DNA of 64,000 nt from Mycobacterium arosiense ATCC BAA-1401 = DSM 45069 (GCF_002086125.1 NZ_MVHG01000022.1:1-64000), one strand, 5' to 3'; positions 29,843-39,075 are shown, counted from the first letter of the stretch. The notes: a model not told the origin generated them from the letters alone. Made by a program: numbers and translations.

Positions 29843-30967
29843 TTATCTCAGCGGGTTGTTCCGGCGCACCCCGCGATACATACCCCAGCGCACGATCCAC
29901 GGCATCACCACCCGCTCGACAGACCAGGATGGTAAGCGGAAGGCATGGCCGGTGGGCAGGAAGACCTCCAGCCCGTTGGGCTGTATACCCACCAGCGAAC
30001 CCCACCGCCGCGTCGGCGCCCGGTAGGTGCGTAACGGCCGGCCGGCGAAGTCGGCGAGGACGTTGCGGGCCACCAGGGCATCGCCGCGGTTTCGGGCCGA
30101 GCTGCGCAACGGATCGGTCGCCGCGACGTCGCCGACCGCGAACACGCCCCGGTGGCCCGGCACCCGCAGTTGCGGGGTGACGCGCACGAACCCGCGGTCA
30201 TCGAGCAGTTCGGCCGGCAGCCAATCGGTGTTGGGCCGCACCCGCCCGATCGCCCACAGCACGGCGTCGGCACAGGCCGGGGGCTGCCCGGTGCTCCAGT
30301 GGACCGGTTCGCTGGTCAATTTGTCACCCGCGAAACCTTCGGTCACCACCGCGCGATGTCCCGGATGGACGCCGACGCCCGAGTCGGTCAGTCGGCGGCG
30401 GATCCGCTGCCAGGTCCGCGGATGGTGCCCCGCCAGGGCGGACTCGCCGGGGAAGTACAGGTCGATCCGCTTGTCCGGCCACGTGGTTGCCATGTTGAGG
30501 GCGCTGCTGACCGCCGCCGCGCCGCCGCCCACCACGGCCACCGACCCGGCGGCGGCCAGCCGGTCGTGCGCGGCGCGCAGTCCCACGCCGATTTCGGCCG
30601 CCGACTGCAGGGTCGGCTGGCGCCAGAAGCCGTTGCTGACTCCGGTCGAGATCACCAGCGCGTCGTACGCCTCGGTAATGCCGGCGCCGTCTTCGGTTCG
30701 GGCGGTGACGGTTTGGGTGGCCAGGTCGACGCCGGTCAGGGTTGCCTGCACCGTTCGGACGGCGTCGAGACGGCGGAACCGGTCGAATGGAATCCAGTAG
30801 TCGCGGGCCCAATCGTGTGGTCGTGAGAGCCGAACGCCGAGCTCCTGGCCGCTCACCAGCGCGGGTTTGGCCGAGATGCCGACGACGTCGGCGCGCCGGG
30901 ACAGCCGGATCGCCGCGAGGACGCCGACGTCCCCGAGCCCGGCGACGATCACACGCTTTCGGTTCAT
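29843..30967 (-). CDS. FAD-dependent pyridine nucleotide-disulfide oxidoreductase (NDH-2/FSP1-like)
   Basis: This is a 374-residue flavoprotein with two Rossmann folds. The N-terminal FAD motif reads VIVAGLGDVGVLAAIRL, the NAD(P)H-binding fold carries VAVVGGGAAAVSSAL near residue 145, and the second FAD contact is GVFAVGDVAATDP near residue 300. No redox-active CxxxxC pair is seen, so it is not a thiol-disulfide reductase. It resembles type II NADH:quinone dehydrogenase-like oxidoreductases, and the basic amphipathic C-terminus could allow membrane contact. The ATG at 30967 has AGGA eight bases upstream, and the in-frame ATG at 30991 is rejected. It heads the operon with the LLM oxidoreductase (12-base gap) and the permease. 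The gene at 31036 diverges 68 bases away. Confidence 0.82.
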   Translation of the reverse strand: MNRKRVIVAGLGDVGVLAAIRLSRRADVVGISAKPALVSGQELGVRLSRPHDWARDYWIPFDRFRRLDAVRTVQATLTGVDLATQTVTARTEDGAGITEAYDALVISTGVSNGFWRQPTLQSAAEIGVGLRAAHDRLAAAGSVAVVGGGAAAVSSALNMATTWPDKRIDLYFPGESALAGHHPRTWQRIRRRLTDSGVGVHPGHRAVVTEGFAGDKLTSEPVHWSTGQPPACADAVLWAIGRVRPNTDWLPAELLDDRGFVRVTPQLRVPGHRGVFAVGDVAATDPLRSSARNRGDALVARNVLADFAGRPLRTYRAPTRRWGSLVGIQPNGLEVFLPTGHAFRLPSWSVERVVMPWIVRWGMYRGVRRNNPLR

Positions 30968-31035
30968 GCCGTTATCCTGCCCTGCGTACATTGCGAACGA
31001 GCCGTTGACCGATCCGACGGGAGGGGACGCGCCAG

Positions 31036-31920
31036 GTGGTCGTCTCGCGCAGCGCCGGAGGCTCGGAGCGGCTGGGGGAGTGCGCGGCGCATCCGCGGGT
31101 GAGCGCCGCGCTGCGCAGCGCGGCGCGTGCGTCGGCGCCTCGACCCGCTGCGGCCCGGCGCGCGGCCAAGGATTTCGAGAGTGTATTGATTTTGGCGGTC
31201 ATCGCCGAGATCCGGTGGTCGTTCACCCGGCCGCGCACCTGGTTGATGGGTGTGGTGGCCAACGTGGTCTTCGCGGCCGGCTGGCTGCTGGTGCAGCCGC
31301 TGACGCCGGTGGGTCGTCACCCCGACTGGGTGATCCTGGTGGGCACCTACTTTTCCTCGTGGGTACTCGCCGATGTCACCACCACCAACTGCCTGGGCGC
31401 CGACCATCACCGCATCGTTCGGGGTTTGGCCGCTCGCGTGCCCTTCTGGCGGATCCTGTTGATCAAGAACCTCGCCCTGCTCGCGATCGTCGGGTTGCCC
31501 ACCCTGGCCGCCGCGGTCGCGTTGACGCTGTGGCGGGAATCGCCCGCGCGGCTGGGCATTACGATCCCCACCGTCGCGGTGCCCATCGTCTCCTGGCTGG
31601 GCGTCGGCAATCTCATCTCGGTGCTGTACCCGGTCCGCGTCGAGCCGCTGCTGCGTCGCTGGCGCCAGCGCGGCGATCTGCGCCGCACCCGTAGCTGGGT
31701 GTTGGCGCTGACGCTGCCCTATGCGCTGTACTACGTGGCCGACCCGATGGACGGCGTGGAGCACCGCGTGTTGTGGCAGCAGCTGCCCGCGCTGATCTGG
31801 CCGGTGTTCGGGCGTGACACCAAGAGCTTCGTCCACCTCGGCGTCGCCATGAGCGTGTGGCTCGCCGGCAGCGTCGCCGCGGTGTATTGGGTGCGCCGGC
31901 GCGGATTGCAGCTCCGCTAG
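31036..31920 (+). CDS. Integral membrane protein, ABC-2 permease-like
   Basis: This 294-residue protein has a basic, low-complexity N-terminal 45 residues followed by about six hydrophobic helices, beginning with WLMGVVANVVFAAGWLLV. The arrangement of six helices with a large polar loop after helix 4 resembles an ABC-2 type permease, but I see no partner ATPase nearby, so the family call is tentative. The GTG at 31036 has a GGAGGGG ribosome-binding site at a good distance. The N-terminus is unusual, and a later start nearer the first helix cannot be excluded. It diverges from the oxidoreductase at 30967. Its 3' end overlaps the convergent LLM gene by four bases. Confidence 0.65.
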   Translation: MVVSRSAGGSERLGECAAHPRVSAALRSAARASAPRPAAARRAAKDFESVLILAVIAEIRWSFTRPRTWLMGVVANVVFAAGWLLVQPLTPVGRHPDWVILVGTYFSSWVLADVTTTNCLGADHHRIVRGLAARVPFWRILLIKNLALLAIVGLPTLAAAVALTLWRESPARLGITIPTVAVPIVSWLGVGNLISVLYPVRVEPLLRRWRQRGDLRRTRSWVLALTLPYALYYVADPMDGVEHRVLWQQLPALIWPVFGRDTKSFVHLGVAMSVWLAGSVAAVYWVRRRGLQLR

Positions 31921-32834
31921 GACACCTGGGGCTTGATGTCTTCGATGACCCACTGCGCGTAGTCGAGGTACTCGTCCACGCCGCTCACGGCGGGGACGGG
32001 CACCGCGGTCACGGTCACGCCCTGCTCGGCGAGCCAGTTCAACCGGTCGACGATCTGTCCGGCGCTCATGCCCGGGCGGTCGCCCGCGCGGCGGGCCATG
32101 TGTCCCTCGCCGACCCGGTTGGTGCCCAGCCCGTGCATCACGTCGAATTCCCGTTCGTCGTAGCAGGGTTGCGACTTGATGTAGTCGAGTCTTTCGGCGA
32201 TCTGCTCCGGTTGGGTGAGAAAGGGCCACCACCCGGAGCCGAAGGTGGCCGCCCGGCGCAGCGCGGCGTCGGCGTCGCCGCCGATCCAGATCGGAAGATG
32301 CGGCTTTTGAACGGGTTTCGGCTCGAAGGCGATGTCGGCGAACGACACATACCGGCCCTCGAACCGGGGTGCGTCGCTGGTCCACAGTTCGATGATGGCG
32401 GCCAGATACTCGTCGGCGATGCGGCCCCGTTCGCCGAAGGGCACTGAGAGCAGTTCGAACTCGCGGGCCAGCCAACCCACGCCGAACGTCACCATCATCC
32501 GGCCCTCACTCATCCAGTCCGCCGTGGACAAGGCCTTGGCCAGCACGATGGGGTGCTGCAGCGGCAAGATGGTGACGCAGGAATTGATGGTCAACCGCTC
32601 GGTGGCACCGGCGATGAAGGCCTGCGCGGTCGTGGAGTGCAGATAGTGCGGCCCGGACAACTCGACATGGTCGGCGGGGATGACCAGATGCTCGGGCACC
32701 GCGATCATGTCGTAACCCCACCGGTCGGCGCATTGCATCATGCGGCGTTGGTCTGCGCCGGTGACGGCGGCTTCCCAGGGCTGCGTAATCGCTTTGAGGC
32801 GCAGCAGGTGCGGAAGGGGGAAGGCGAATTTCAC
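31917..32834 (-). CDS. LLM-class F420-dependent oxidoreductase
   Basis: This 305-residue member of the luciferase-like F420/flavin oxidoreductases is only distantly related to the one at 28856. Landmarks are YDMIAVPEHLVIP near residue 41, TILPLQHPIVLAKAL, the glycine-rich MMVTFGVGWLAREF and HLPIWIGGDADAALRRA. The C-terminal part has the helical region of the TIGR03619-like group. The ATG at 32834 is used. The gene diverges from the PadR regulator at 32896 across only 61 bases, so the regulator is a candidate to control it. Its substrate is unknown; such enzymes in mycobacteria often act on lipids, xenobiotics or cofactor-linked ketones. Confidence 0.85.
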   Translation of the reverse strand: MKFAFPLPHLLRLKAITQPWEAAVTGADQRRMMQCADRWGYDMIAVPEHLVIPADHVELSGPHYLHSTTAQAFIAGATERLTINSCVTILPLQHPIVLAKALSTADWMSEGRMMVTFGVGWLAREFELLSVPFGERGRIADEYLAAIIELWTSDAPRFEGRYVSFADIAFEPKPVQKPHLPIWIGGDADAALRRAATFGSGWWPFLTQPEQIAERLDYIKSQPCYDEREFDVMHGLGTNRVGEGHMARRAGDRPGMSAGQIVDRLNWLAEQGVTVTAVPVPAVSGVDEYLDYAQWVIEDIKPQVS

Positions 32835-32895
32835 GGGCGTCCCAGCCAGCGGTCCATGGCATCCAATCTAAGGGTGATGTTGTTAGCCTTGCGGG

Positions 32896-33585
32896 ATGGA
32901 CTCCGAAACGGACCCTGCCGGCCAAAAGCTGACCAACGCGGCGTTGGCCGCCACCAGCTGGGCGCTGCTGGGAATGATGTCCTACGAAGAAGAGGTTTCG
33001 GGCTATGACCTCAAGAAGTGGATCGACTGGAGCGTCGATCTCTACTACTGGAGCCCGTCCTACAGTCAGATCTATACCGAGCTCAAGAAGCTGGAATCGC
33101 TGGGACTGGTGACGTCGCGCGTCGAACGCGACGAGGGCACCCGCAGTCGCCGGCTCTACAAGATCACCCCGGCCGGCATGGACGCCGTCACCGAGTGGGC
33201 CAAACACGCGCCGGTGGACCCTCCGGTGCTCAAACACAGTGTGCTGCTGCGGGTTACGTTCGGGCACCTCAATAACCCGGGCCGGCTCAAGGAATTACTG
33301 CAGGAGCATGTGGCATACACCGAAGCCAGGCATCGCAAGGCCGTCGAGGACGCCGAGGGAGCCGAGGCGGAACCCGCATGGGCGTACTCGGTGCTCGCGC
33401 TGCGCTGGGCGGCCAAGTACTACGCCGCCGAGCGTGAGTTCGCGCTGGAGATGATCAAGGAGATCGACGAGGCCGACGCCATCCTGCAGAGCGCCGCGAA
33501 GGGTGGCTTTGGCAAACCTCGCCCCACGCCCGGTTACTGGCGGGAGGTCGAAAAGCAGGTTCAGGCGAAGCGCGAAGCGGATTAG
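32896..33585 (+). CDS. PadR-family transcriptional regulator
   Basis: This 229-residue winged-helix regulator has its DNA-binding domain at about residues 18-100: WALLGMMSYEEEVSGYDLKK, YSQIYTELKKLESLGLVTS as the recognition helix, and the wing around SRRLYKITPAGMDAV. The C-terminal half is a long helical dimerisation/effector domain of the vir-act type, of the longer (subfamily 1) class. The gene begins at the ATG at 32896, 61 bases from the divergent LLM oxidoreductase gene, and probably represses itself and that neighbour. The ligand is unknown. A stem-loop follows the stop codon. Confidence 0.88.
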   Translation: MDSETDPAGQKLTNAALAATSWALLGMMSYEEEVSGYDLKKWIDWSVDLYYWSPSYSQIYTELKKLESLGLVTSRVERDEGTRSRRLYKITPAGMDAVTEWAKHAPVDPPVLKHSVLLRVTFGHLNNPGRLKELLQEHVAYTEARHRKAVEDAEGAEAEPAWAYSVLALRWAAKYYAAEREFALEMIKEIDEADAILQSAAKGGFGKPRPTPGYWREVEKQVQAKREAD

Positions 33586-33598
33586 TACTGTCGGTGGC

Positions 33599-33622
33599 GG
33601 CCGGTTTCGCGAGCCACCGGCC
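33599..33622 (+). terminator. Stem-loop after the PadR gene
   Basis: GGCCGGT and ACCGGCC pair across a 10-base loop just 13 bases after the PadR stop codon. An alternative hairpin uses GGTGGC/GCCACC from the same bases. No T-tract follows directly, so a terminator role is inferred from position. Confidence 0.45.
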
Positions 33623-33747
33623 CCGGGGGATCGCTACCCGGGTTAATTATGGATATCGAAATCGCATAACGAAATCACTTGCTTCCCTGTGGTTTCAGGA
33701 GTCTCTGGTCGACAAATCTTGTCGGTGGCCTCCGATAGTTTCGGGGC

Positions 33748-35148
33748 ATGAGTTCGGGTGGCATCATCGATCGGGATGCGATCACCGCGGCCTTTGATGC
33801 GCTCGCTGCCGCGCTCGAGCGTGTAGCGGACCTGAGTTTCGATGCGCTGACCCCCCGAGAATGCCTGGCGCTGTTGGAGCGCTCCGAAAAGGCGCGCCGA
33901 CAGCTGCCGGTCGCCGAACACAAGCTGATCAACCACGTTGCGCGACAGGCCACCCCAGCAGAACTCGGCGGCACGCTGTCCCACGCCCTGGCCGAACGGA
34001 CCTTGATCACCCGCGCCGAGGCCGCGCGCCGCATCCGCGAAGCCAACGACCTGGGACCACGGCAAGGGCTGACCGGCGAACCATTGGCGCCCGCGCTCGC
34101 GGGCACCGCCGCGGCGCAGCGCGCGGGACAGCTCGGGGCCGGCCACGTCGCCGTCATCCGCCGGTTCTGCCACCAGCTGCCCGGCTGGATCGACCAACTC
34201 ACCCGCGAGCGCGCCGAAGCCGATCTGGCCAAGCAGGGCAGTCGGTACCGTCCCGAACAACTGGCGGCGCTGGCCGACACCCTGGCCGATTGCCTCAACC
34301 CCGACGGCACCTACCGCGACGAGGACCGGGCCCGCCGCCGCGGGCTGACGCTGGGCAACCAGCAATCCGACGGCATGTCGGCACTGCGCGGGTGGCTCAC
34401 CCCCGAACTGCGCGCCACCTTAGAAGCCGTGCTGGCCAAGCTGGCGGCCCCAGGCATGTGCAACCCGTTCGACGAGACGCCGTGCATCGACGGCACCCCC
34501 ACCCAGGAGGCCATCGAGGCCGACCCGCGATCGGCCGCCCAGCGCAACCACGACGGCCTCAATGCCGCGCTACGCGCGCTGCTGGCCTCCGGAAAGTTGG
34601 GTCAGCACAACGGCTTGCCGGCCTCCATCGTTGTCACCACCACGTTGGCAGAACTGGAAGCCGCCGCCGGACGCGGCCTCACCGGCGGCGGCACCATGCT
34701 TCCGATGGGGGACGTGATCCGCCTGGCCCGCCACGCCCGCCATTACCTGGCCATCTTCGACAAAGGCAAGGCGCTGGCCCTGTATCACACAAAACGACTC
34801 GCCAACCCAGGACAGCGAATTGTGTTGTACGCCAAGGACCGCGGCTGTTCGGCCCCCGGCTGCACCGTGTCCGGCTACTACTGCGAGGTACACCACGTCA
34901 CGGACTACGCCACCTGTCACAGCACCGACATCAACGATTTGACCTTCGCCTGCGGACCCCATCACCGCCTCCTGCAACCGGGAGGCTGGACCACCCGCAA
35001 GAACGCCAAGGGTGACACCGAATGGATCCCGCCCCCGCACCTGGACCGGGGCCAGCCCCGAGTCAACGTTTTCCATCACCCCGAGAAACTGCTCCGCGAT
35101 GGAGACGACGAAGACCACAGTCCGGGCGCGGGGCATGATACGTCGTAG
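33748..35148 (+). CDS. DUF222 and HNH endonuclease domain protein (13E12 repeat family)
   Basis: This 466-residue protein belongs to the family known in M. tuberculosis as REP13E12 proteins. The N-terminal two-thirds (about residues 20-330) is a helical DUF222 domain. The C-terminal HNH nuclease domain (about residues 365-420) shows [16 protein letters not shown] and [13 protein letters not shown], with the zinc-binding cysteines and catalytic histidines in place, so it appears intact. These genes are repeated in mycobacterial genomes and can serve as prophage attachment sites, but their biological role is unsettled. The 162-base leader is markedly richer in A/T (around 33642-33680) than the surroundings, which could mark a promoter or an old insertion. 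The 3' end is seven bases from the convergent kstD gene. Confidence 0.9.
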   Translation: MSSGGIIDRDAITAAFDALAAALERVADLSFDALTPRECLALLERSEKARRQLPVAEHKLINHVARQATPAELGGTLSHALAERTLITRAEAARRIREANDLGPRQGLTGEPLAPALAGTAAAQRAGQLGAGHVAVIRRFCHQLPGWIDQLTRERAEADLAKQGSRYRPEQLAALADTLADCLNPDGTYRDEDRARRRGLTLGNQQSDGMSALRGWLTPELRATLEAVLAKLAAPGMCNPFDETPCIDGTPTQEAIEADPRSAAQRNHDGLNAALRALLASGKLGQHNGLPASIVVTTTLAELEAAAGRGLTGGGTMLPMGDVIRLARHARHYLAIFDKGKALALYHTKRLANPGQRIVLYAKDRGCSAPGCTVSGYYCEVHHVTDYATCHSTDINDLTFACGPHHRLLQPGGWTTRKNAKGDTEWIPPPHLDRGQPRVNVFHHPEKLLRDGDDEDHSPGAGHDTS

Positions 35149-35155
35149 ATCACCG

Positions 35156-36898
35156 CTAGTTCCGGTGGCGGCGACCCGCTTCGCCAGGCGCCGCCGCGTT
35201 GTCGCCCGCCGCCTGCTGCGCCGCGATGTAACCGTACACAAGTCCCTGCGCGATCGTTGCGCCCGCGCCCGGGTACGTCGTGCCGAATGCGTTGGCGGCG
35301 GTGTTGCCGATCGCGTACAGCCCGGCGATCGGGCCGCCGTCTTCGCGCAGCACCCGTGCCCGATCGTCGGCCTTCAGCCCACCGCAGGTGCCCAGGTCGG
35401 ACAGCACCATCTTCACCGCGTAGAACGGGCCGTTGACCACCGGGCGCAGGTTGGGGTTCGGCTTGACGGTTGGATCCCCGTAGTAGCGATCGTAGGCGCT
35501 GCGACCGCGACCGAAGTCGGGATCCTCGCCGGCAGAGGCGTTTTGGTTGAAGCGGGTCATCGTCGCAAAGAACTCCGACACCTCAACACCCATCCGGGCG
35601 CCCAGGTCGGTGAGGTTGTCTGCGCGTACCGCGACGCCGGCGTCGTACCACGCCTGCGGGATGCGCATCCGCGGGAACAGCTCGGCGCCAAAAACGTAAC
35701 TGTTGCGGTACTGCTGGTCGAAGACGATCCACATCGCCTCCACCGGGCTGCCCGAGCGCTCCAGCTCCAGCAATCGCTGCCCGAACGACATGTAGTCCGT
35801 CGCTTCGTTAGCGAACCGGCGCCCATGCTGATCCACGATCAGGCACCCCGGCAGTGATCGCTCGGCCAGCATCACCGCCGGCGCCTTGCCGGGCAGCGGC
35901 GCGATGGCGGGGAACCACCACGCCTGATCCATCAGGTCGATGCCGGCGCCGACCTCCTGGCCCGCGCGGATCCCGTCGCCGATATTGGAGGATGAGCCGA
36001 GACTGAGGTTGGCACCCAACGATTTCGACTGAAATTTCCAGCGCATGTCCATGCTGTGGTCGAAACCGCCGGTGGCCAGCACCACGCCGCGCCGCGCGGT
36101 GATCGTGACCTCGCGGCCGCCGTGCTCGACGACGGCGCCGGCCACACGGTCGCCATCGCAAGTGAGGCGCATCAGTGTCGCGTCGGTCCACACCGGAATG
36201 CCGGCGCGCAGCACCCCGGTGAACAGCCCGGCCATCAGGCCCTGACCGCCCGCGGCGTAGCGCCGGCCCAGCATGCGCCCGCCCACGCCCTGCGCCAGCC
36301 GCTTGGCGTAGACGGGAATTCCCTTGCGCGGCATGCGGGCCACCAGGTTCATCCACCGGTAGTCGGCGCCCGTCGTCGGCATCGGGACGGTGACCTCCAT
36401 CAGGCCGGGCTCCAGCCGGGTGCGGTATTCGCCGAGCAGTGCGGTGTCGAAGGGGCGGCATTCGCAGGTGCGGCCGGCGGCGCTGCCGCCGGAGACCTCG
36501 GGGTGGTAGTCGGAGTAGTCGCGGGCCCAGAACAGCCGCAGCGGCGTCGTCCGGCGCAGCATGTCCATCGTCGGGGGCACGTTCGCCACGAACGCCGCCG
36601 ACCGTTGCGCGGGCGCCGACCCCGCGACGACCGAGTCCAGGTACGTACCGGCGCTCTCCGCGGTGTCACCGGCGTGCGCTTCGGCCAGCACCGGACTGGC
36701 CGGCAGCCACAGTGCGCCGCCCGACCGCGCGGTCGAACCCCCCACGTACGACGATTTCTCCACGATCAGCACCGACAGGCCCAATTCGTGGGCCGCCAGT
36801 GCCGCGGCCATGCCGGTGCCGGAGCCGACGACGAGCAGGTCGACGGCGGTGTCGGCGACCAGAAGTCCGGCGGGAATCGTCGCGATGTGCGTCGTCAC
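35156..36898 (-). CDS. kstD: 3-ketosteroid delta1-dehydrogenase-type flavoprotein
   Basis: This 580-residue FAD enzyme is predicted to introduce a 1,2 double bond in a 3-keto ring (A-ring of a steroid), a step towards ring opening. The N-terminus has the dinucleotide fold LLVVGSGTGMAAALAAHELG and VEKSSYVGGSTARSGG. The C-terminus has TTYPGAGATIAQGLVYGY, which keeps the Tyr and Gly that in characterised KstD contact the 3-keto oxygen. The GTG at 36898 is used because it directly precedes the fold; the frame stays open for 367 further codons upstream, but that part overlaps the divergent kshA gene and is non-coding. The 102-base divergent region with kshA holds a small palindrome. The true substrate could be a non-cholesterol steroid. 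Confidence 0.87.
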   Translation of the reverse strand: MTTHIATIPAGLLVADTAVDLLVVGSGTGMAAALAAHELGLSVLIVEKSSYVGGSTARSGGALWLPASPVLAEAHAGDTAESAGTYLDSVVAGSAPAQRSAAFVANVPPTMDMLRRTTPLRLFWARDYSDYHPEVSGGSAAGRTCECRPFDTALLGEYRTRLEPGLMEVTVPMPTTGADYRWMNLVARMPRKGIPVYAKRLAQGVGGRMLGRRYAAGGQGLMAGLFTGVLRAGIPVWTDATLMRLTCDGDRVAGAVVEHGGREVTITARRGVVLATGGFDHSMDMRWKFQSKSLGANLSLGSSSNIGDGIRAGQEVGAGIDLMDQAWWFPAIAPLPGKAPAVMLAERSLPGCLIVDQHGRRFANEATDYMSFGQRLLELERSGSPVEAMWIVFDQQYRNSYVFGAELFPRMRIPQAWYDAGVAVRADNLTDLGARMGVEVSEFFATMTRFNQNASAGEDPDFGRGRSAYDRYYGDPTVKPNPNLRPVVNGPFYAVKMVLSDLGTCGGLKADDRARVLREDGGPIAGLYAIGNTAANAFGTTYPGAGATIAQGLVYGYIAAQQAAGDNAAAPGEAGRRHRN

Positions 36899-37000
36899 GC
36901 CGGCAACGGTAGGCCGACATGTCGCAAGGCCAGACGAGCCGTCCTGATGAGTGGAACAAGGGGGTCCCGCGGCCCGCTTCGGGGGAGTTAAATCAGTCTC
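36899..37000. promoter_or_regulatory. Divergent kstD/kshA control region
   Basis: These 102 bases separate the two oppositely oriented steroid-type genes and must hold both promoters. A perfect 10-bp palindrome, CGACATGTCG, lies at 36915-36924 and a TTAAAT element lies just ahead of kshA. I do not see the AAC-NN-GTT core of a KstR site. Confidence 0.45.
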
Positions 37001-38137
37001 ATGACGTCGCAGACCGAGGCCGACGAAATTCGGTTGATCGAAGCGCAGGCAGCGCCGACGCGGTTCGCCCGCGGCTGGCACTGCCTGGGACTGACCAGGG
37101 ATTTCGGTGACGGCAAGCCCCACGCGATCAACGCCTTCGGGCAGAAACTCGTCGTCTTCCGCAGCGGTGACGGCAAGATCAACGTGCTCGACGGTTACTG
37201 CCGGCACATGGGCGGGGACCTGTCGCAGGGCCAGGTCAAGGGCAACGAGATCGCCTGCCCGTTCCACGACTGGCGCTGGGGCGGCGACGGCCGCTGCAAG
37301 CAGGTGCCCTACAGCCGGCGCGCCCCCAAACTGGCCCGCACCCAAGCGTGGACCACGCTGGAGCAGGACGGCATGTTGTTCGTGTGGAACGATCCGGAGC
37401 GCAGACCGCCGCCACCGGAGGTGACGATCCCGCGAATCGAGGGCGCCACCAGCGACGAGTGGACCGACTGGCATTGGTACACCACCGTTGTGCAGAGCAA
37501 TTGCCGCGAAATCATCGACAACGTCGTCGATATGGCGCATTTCTTCTACATTCACGGTTCGTTGCCGACCTACTTCAAGAACATCTTCGAGGGCCATGTG
37601 GCCACGCAATACATGAACGGTGGAAGCCGGCCCGACATGGGCGGCAGCGTCGGCTCGCAGATGCTGGGGACGACGTCCGTGGCGTCCTACTACGGCCCCT
37701 CGTTCATGATCGACGACCTGACCTATCACTACGAGCACGGCGACGCCAACACCATCCTCATCAACTGCCACTATCCGATAGACACGAATTCCTTTGTGCT
37801 GCAATACGGCATCATCGTGAAAAAATCGGATGCGCTGCCCGACGATCAGGCCATGCAGACCGCGATCACCCTTGGGGATTACGTCAAACTCGGGTTCGAG
37901 CAGGACGTCGAGATCTGGCGGCACAAGGCCCGCATCGACAACCCGCTGCTCGTGGAAGAGGACGGTCCGGTCTACCAGCTGCGGCGCTGGTATCAGCAAT
38001 TCTATGTTGACGCCGCCGACGTACAGCCAGATATGGTGGATCGCTTCGAATTCGAGCTCGACACCACCCGGCCCTACGAGGCGTGGATGAAAGAGGTCGA
38101 GGCGAATATGGCGATCCAGGCGGCCGCTTCGGTGTGA
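37001..38137 (+). CDS. kshA: Rieske oxygenase, 3-ketosteroid 9-alpha-hydroxylase oxygenase type
   Basis: This 378-residue terminal oxygenase is predicted to hydroxylate C9 of a 3-ketosteroid, which with a 1,2-dehydrogenation opens ring B. The Rieske centre is Cys67-x-His69 and Cys86-x-x-His89 (YCRHMGGDL and CPFHDWRW), the same numbering as characterised KshA proteins. The mononuclear iron site is in the segment IIDNVVDMAHFFYIHG, with His180 and His185 as ligands and Asn174 nearby. A reductase partner (KshB) is not in the window. It diverges from kstD, and its stop overlaps the ATG of a small downstream gene (TGATG), so the two are coupled. A paralogue with altered substrate range is possible. 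Confidence 0.87.
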   Translation: MTSQTEADEIRLIEAQAAPTRFARGWHCLGLTRDFGDGKPHAINAFGQKLVVFRSGDGKINVLDGYCRHMGGDLSQGQVKGNEIACPFHDWRWGGDGRCKQVPYSRRAPKLARTQAWTTLEQDGMLFVWNDPERRPPPPEVTIPRIEGATSDEWTDWHWYTTVVQSNCREIIDNVVDMAHFFYIHGSLPTYFKNIFEGHVATQYMNGGSRPDMGGSVGSQMLGTTSVASYYGPSFMIDDLTYHYEHGDANTILINCHYPIDTNSFVLQYGIIVKKSDALPDDQAMQTAITLGDYVKLGFEQDVEIWRHKARIDNPLLVEEDGPVYQLRRWYQQFYVDAADVQPDMVDRFEFELDTTRPYEAWMKEVEANMAIQAAASV

Positions 38138-38442
38138 TGGTACTGAACTCGTCTGTCCGGGAAGACAACCGTCTCGACGAAATGCCGATGGCGCCGATAG
38201 TGTGCCGCAATTGCGCTGCGCAAGTATTGGTCCGCAAGAGCAGCTGGAACCAGACCAGTGTGCAGTGGAACGCCGAGGCGACAGCCCGGTGCGCCGAGCG
38301 CGCCGACGCGGAGCGGGTCTCAGCGCATGCCGACCGTGGCGTGTTCCTGGCGTGCGCAGCGCTTAACGAGTCGATAACCGCCGCCGTGCGACGCGGTGAC
38401 CTGCCTCTCGTCGACGAGATAGCAAGCACACCAACGCTTTAG
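38137..38442 (+). CDS. Small CxxC protein coupled to the Rieske oxygenase
   Basis: I do not recognise a firmly named family for this 101-residue protein. It has a CRNC motif near residue 22, followed by AAQVLVRKSSWNQTSVQW and further cysteines at CAER and LACAAL. That pattern could bind a metal ion or an iron-sulfur cluster, although the classical ferredoxin spacing is absent. Its ATG at 38137 shares one base with the kshA stop (TGATG), implying translational coupling and a linked role, for example as an electron carrier or assembly aid for the oxygenase. It has no signal peptide or membrane segment. It is convergent with the thioesterase gene 21 bases away. Confidence 0.7.
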   Translation: MVLNSSVREDNRLDEMPMAPIVCRNCAAQVLVRKSSWNQTSVQWNAEATARCAERADAERVSAHADRGVFLACAALNESITAAVRRGDLPLVDEIASTPTL

Positions 38443-38463
38443 AAGCTCGGGCTGGCTTGAGAT

Positions 38464-39075
38464 TCATCCACCGCGACGTATTCCCGTGGGACGTATTCCC
38501 GCGGAGTGATGAAGCGGAGTGATGAATACGCCCTCGGCTTCTACCGTGACACCGTCGACGTTACCGAGATGGCCGACCGCATAGGTCTTGTTGCCGTCGA
38601 TCCGCTCCAGCCGGGCCTCGGCTCGCAATGCGCCCAACCGCGTGGGGCGCAGGTAGCGCACGGTGATGGTGCCGGTGTAAGCCGGTTTGCCCGGCTGATG
38701 TGCCGTCGCGCCCAGAAGATGGTCCAGGATCAGCGCGCACATGCCGCCGTGCACATGACCGGGCGGTCCCTCATAGCCGGCTCCGAGGTGCACATCGGCG
38801 TGCACGCCGCCCGCCGCGTCTCGCTGGACGATCAGTGGCGGAGCGATCGGGTTGTGCACCCCGATGGCCACATTGCCCGCGACGACATTCTTGCCGTCGG
38901 CGGTCGTGCGCACACCGAACGAACCGGGCATGAGTCGCGTACTCAGCAGCTCGACGGCTTGGTCGACCAGAGCCAGGGCGTTCGCCACGGCGGCTCCATC
39001 GGCCTCACTGCGAATCGTGACGTCGATGAGTCGTCGCACCGACTGCGTCAGCCGTTCGCGGAGCGTATCAGTCAT
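38464..39075 (-). CDS. PaaI-family hotdog-fold thioesterase
   Basis: This 203-residue protein carries a hotdog fold in its C-terminal half. The motif GPPGHVHGGMCALILDHLLG near residues 103-122 is the HGG-type active-site helix of the PaaI/4HBT group, which hydrolyses acyl-CoA thioesters. The N-terminal 60 residues form an extra helical region. Its ATG at 39075 overlaps the stop of the upstream gene (ATGA). It is the last gene of a run that begins with the acyl-CoA ligase at 44244, so it could release a CoA-bound intermediate of the same pathway or recycle CoA. Confidence 0.82.
   Translation of the reverse strand: MTDTLRERLTQSVRRLIDVTIRSEADGAAVANALALVDQAVELLSTRLMPGSFGVRTTADGKNVVAGNVAIGVHNPIAPPLIVQRDAAGGVHADVHLGAGYEGPPGHVHGGMCALILDHLLGATAHQPGKPAYTGTITVRYLRPTRLGALRAEARLERIDGNKTYAVGHLGNVDGVTVEAEGVFITPLHHSAGIRPTGIRRGG

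Noticed and set aside
36899-37000. KstR/KstR2 operator between kstD and kshA
   Set aside because: I found only a short CGACATGTCG palindrome and no match to the known AAC-NN-GTT or CAAG-NN-CTTG cores; a motif scan would be needed to be sure.
36899-37999. 367-codon upstream extension of the kstD frame on the minus strand
   Set aside because: It lies opposite the well-supported kshA gene and has no flavoprotein homology; the GTG at 36898 directly precedes the FAD fold.
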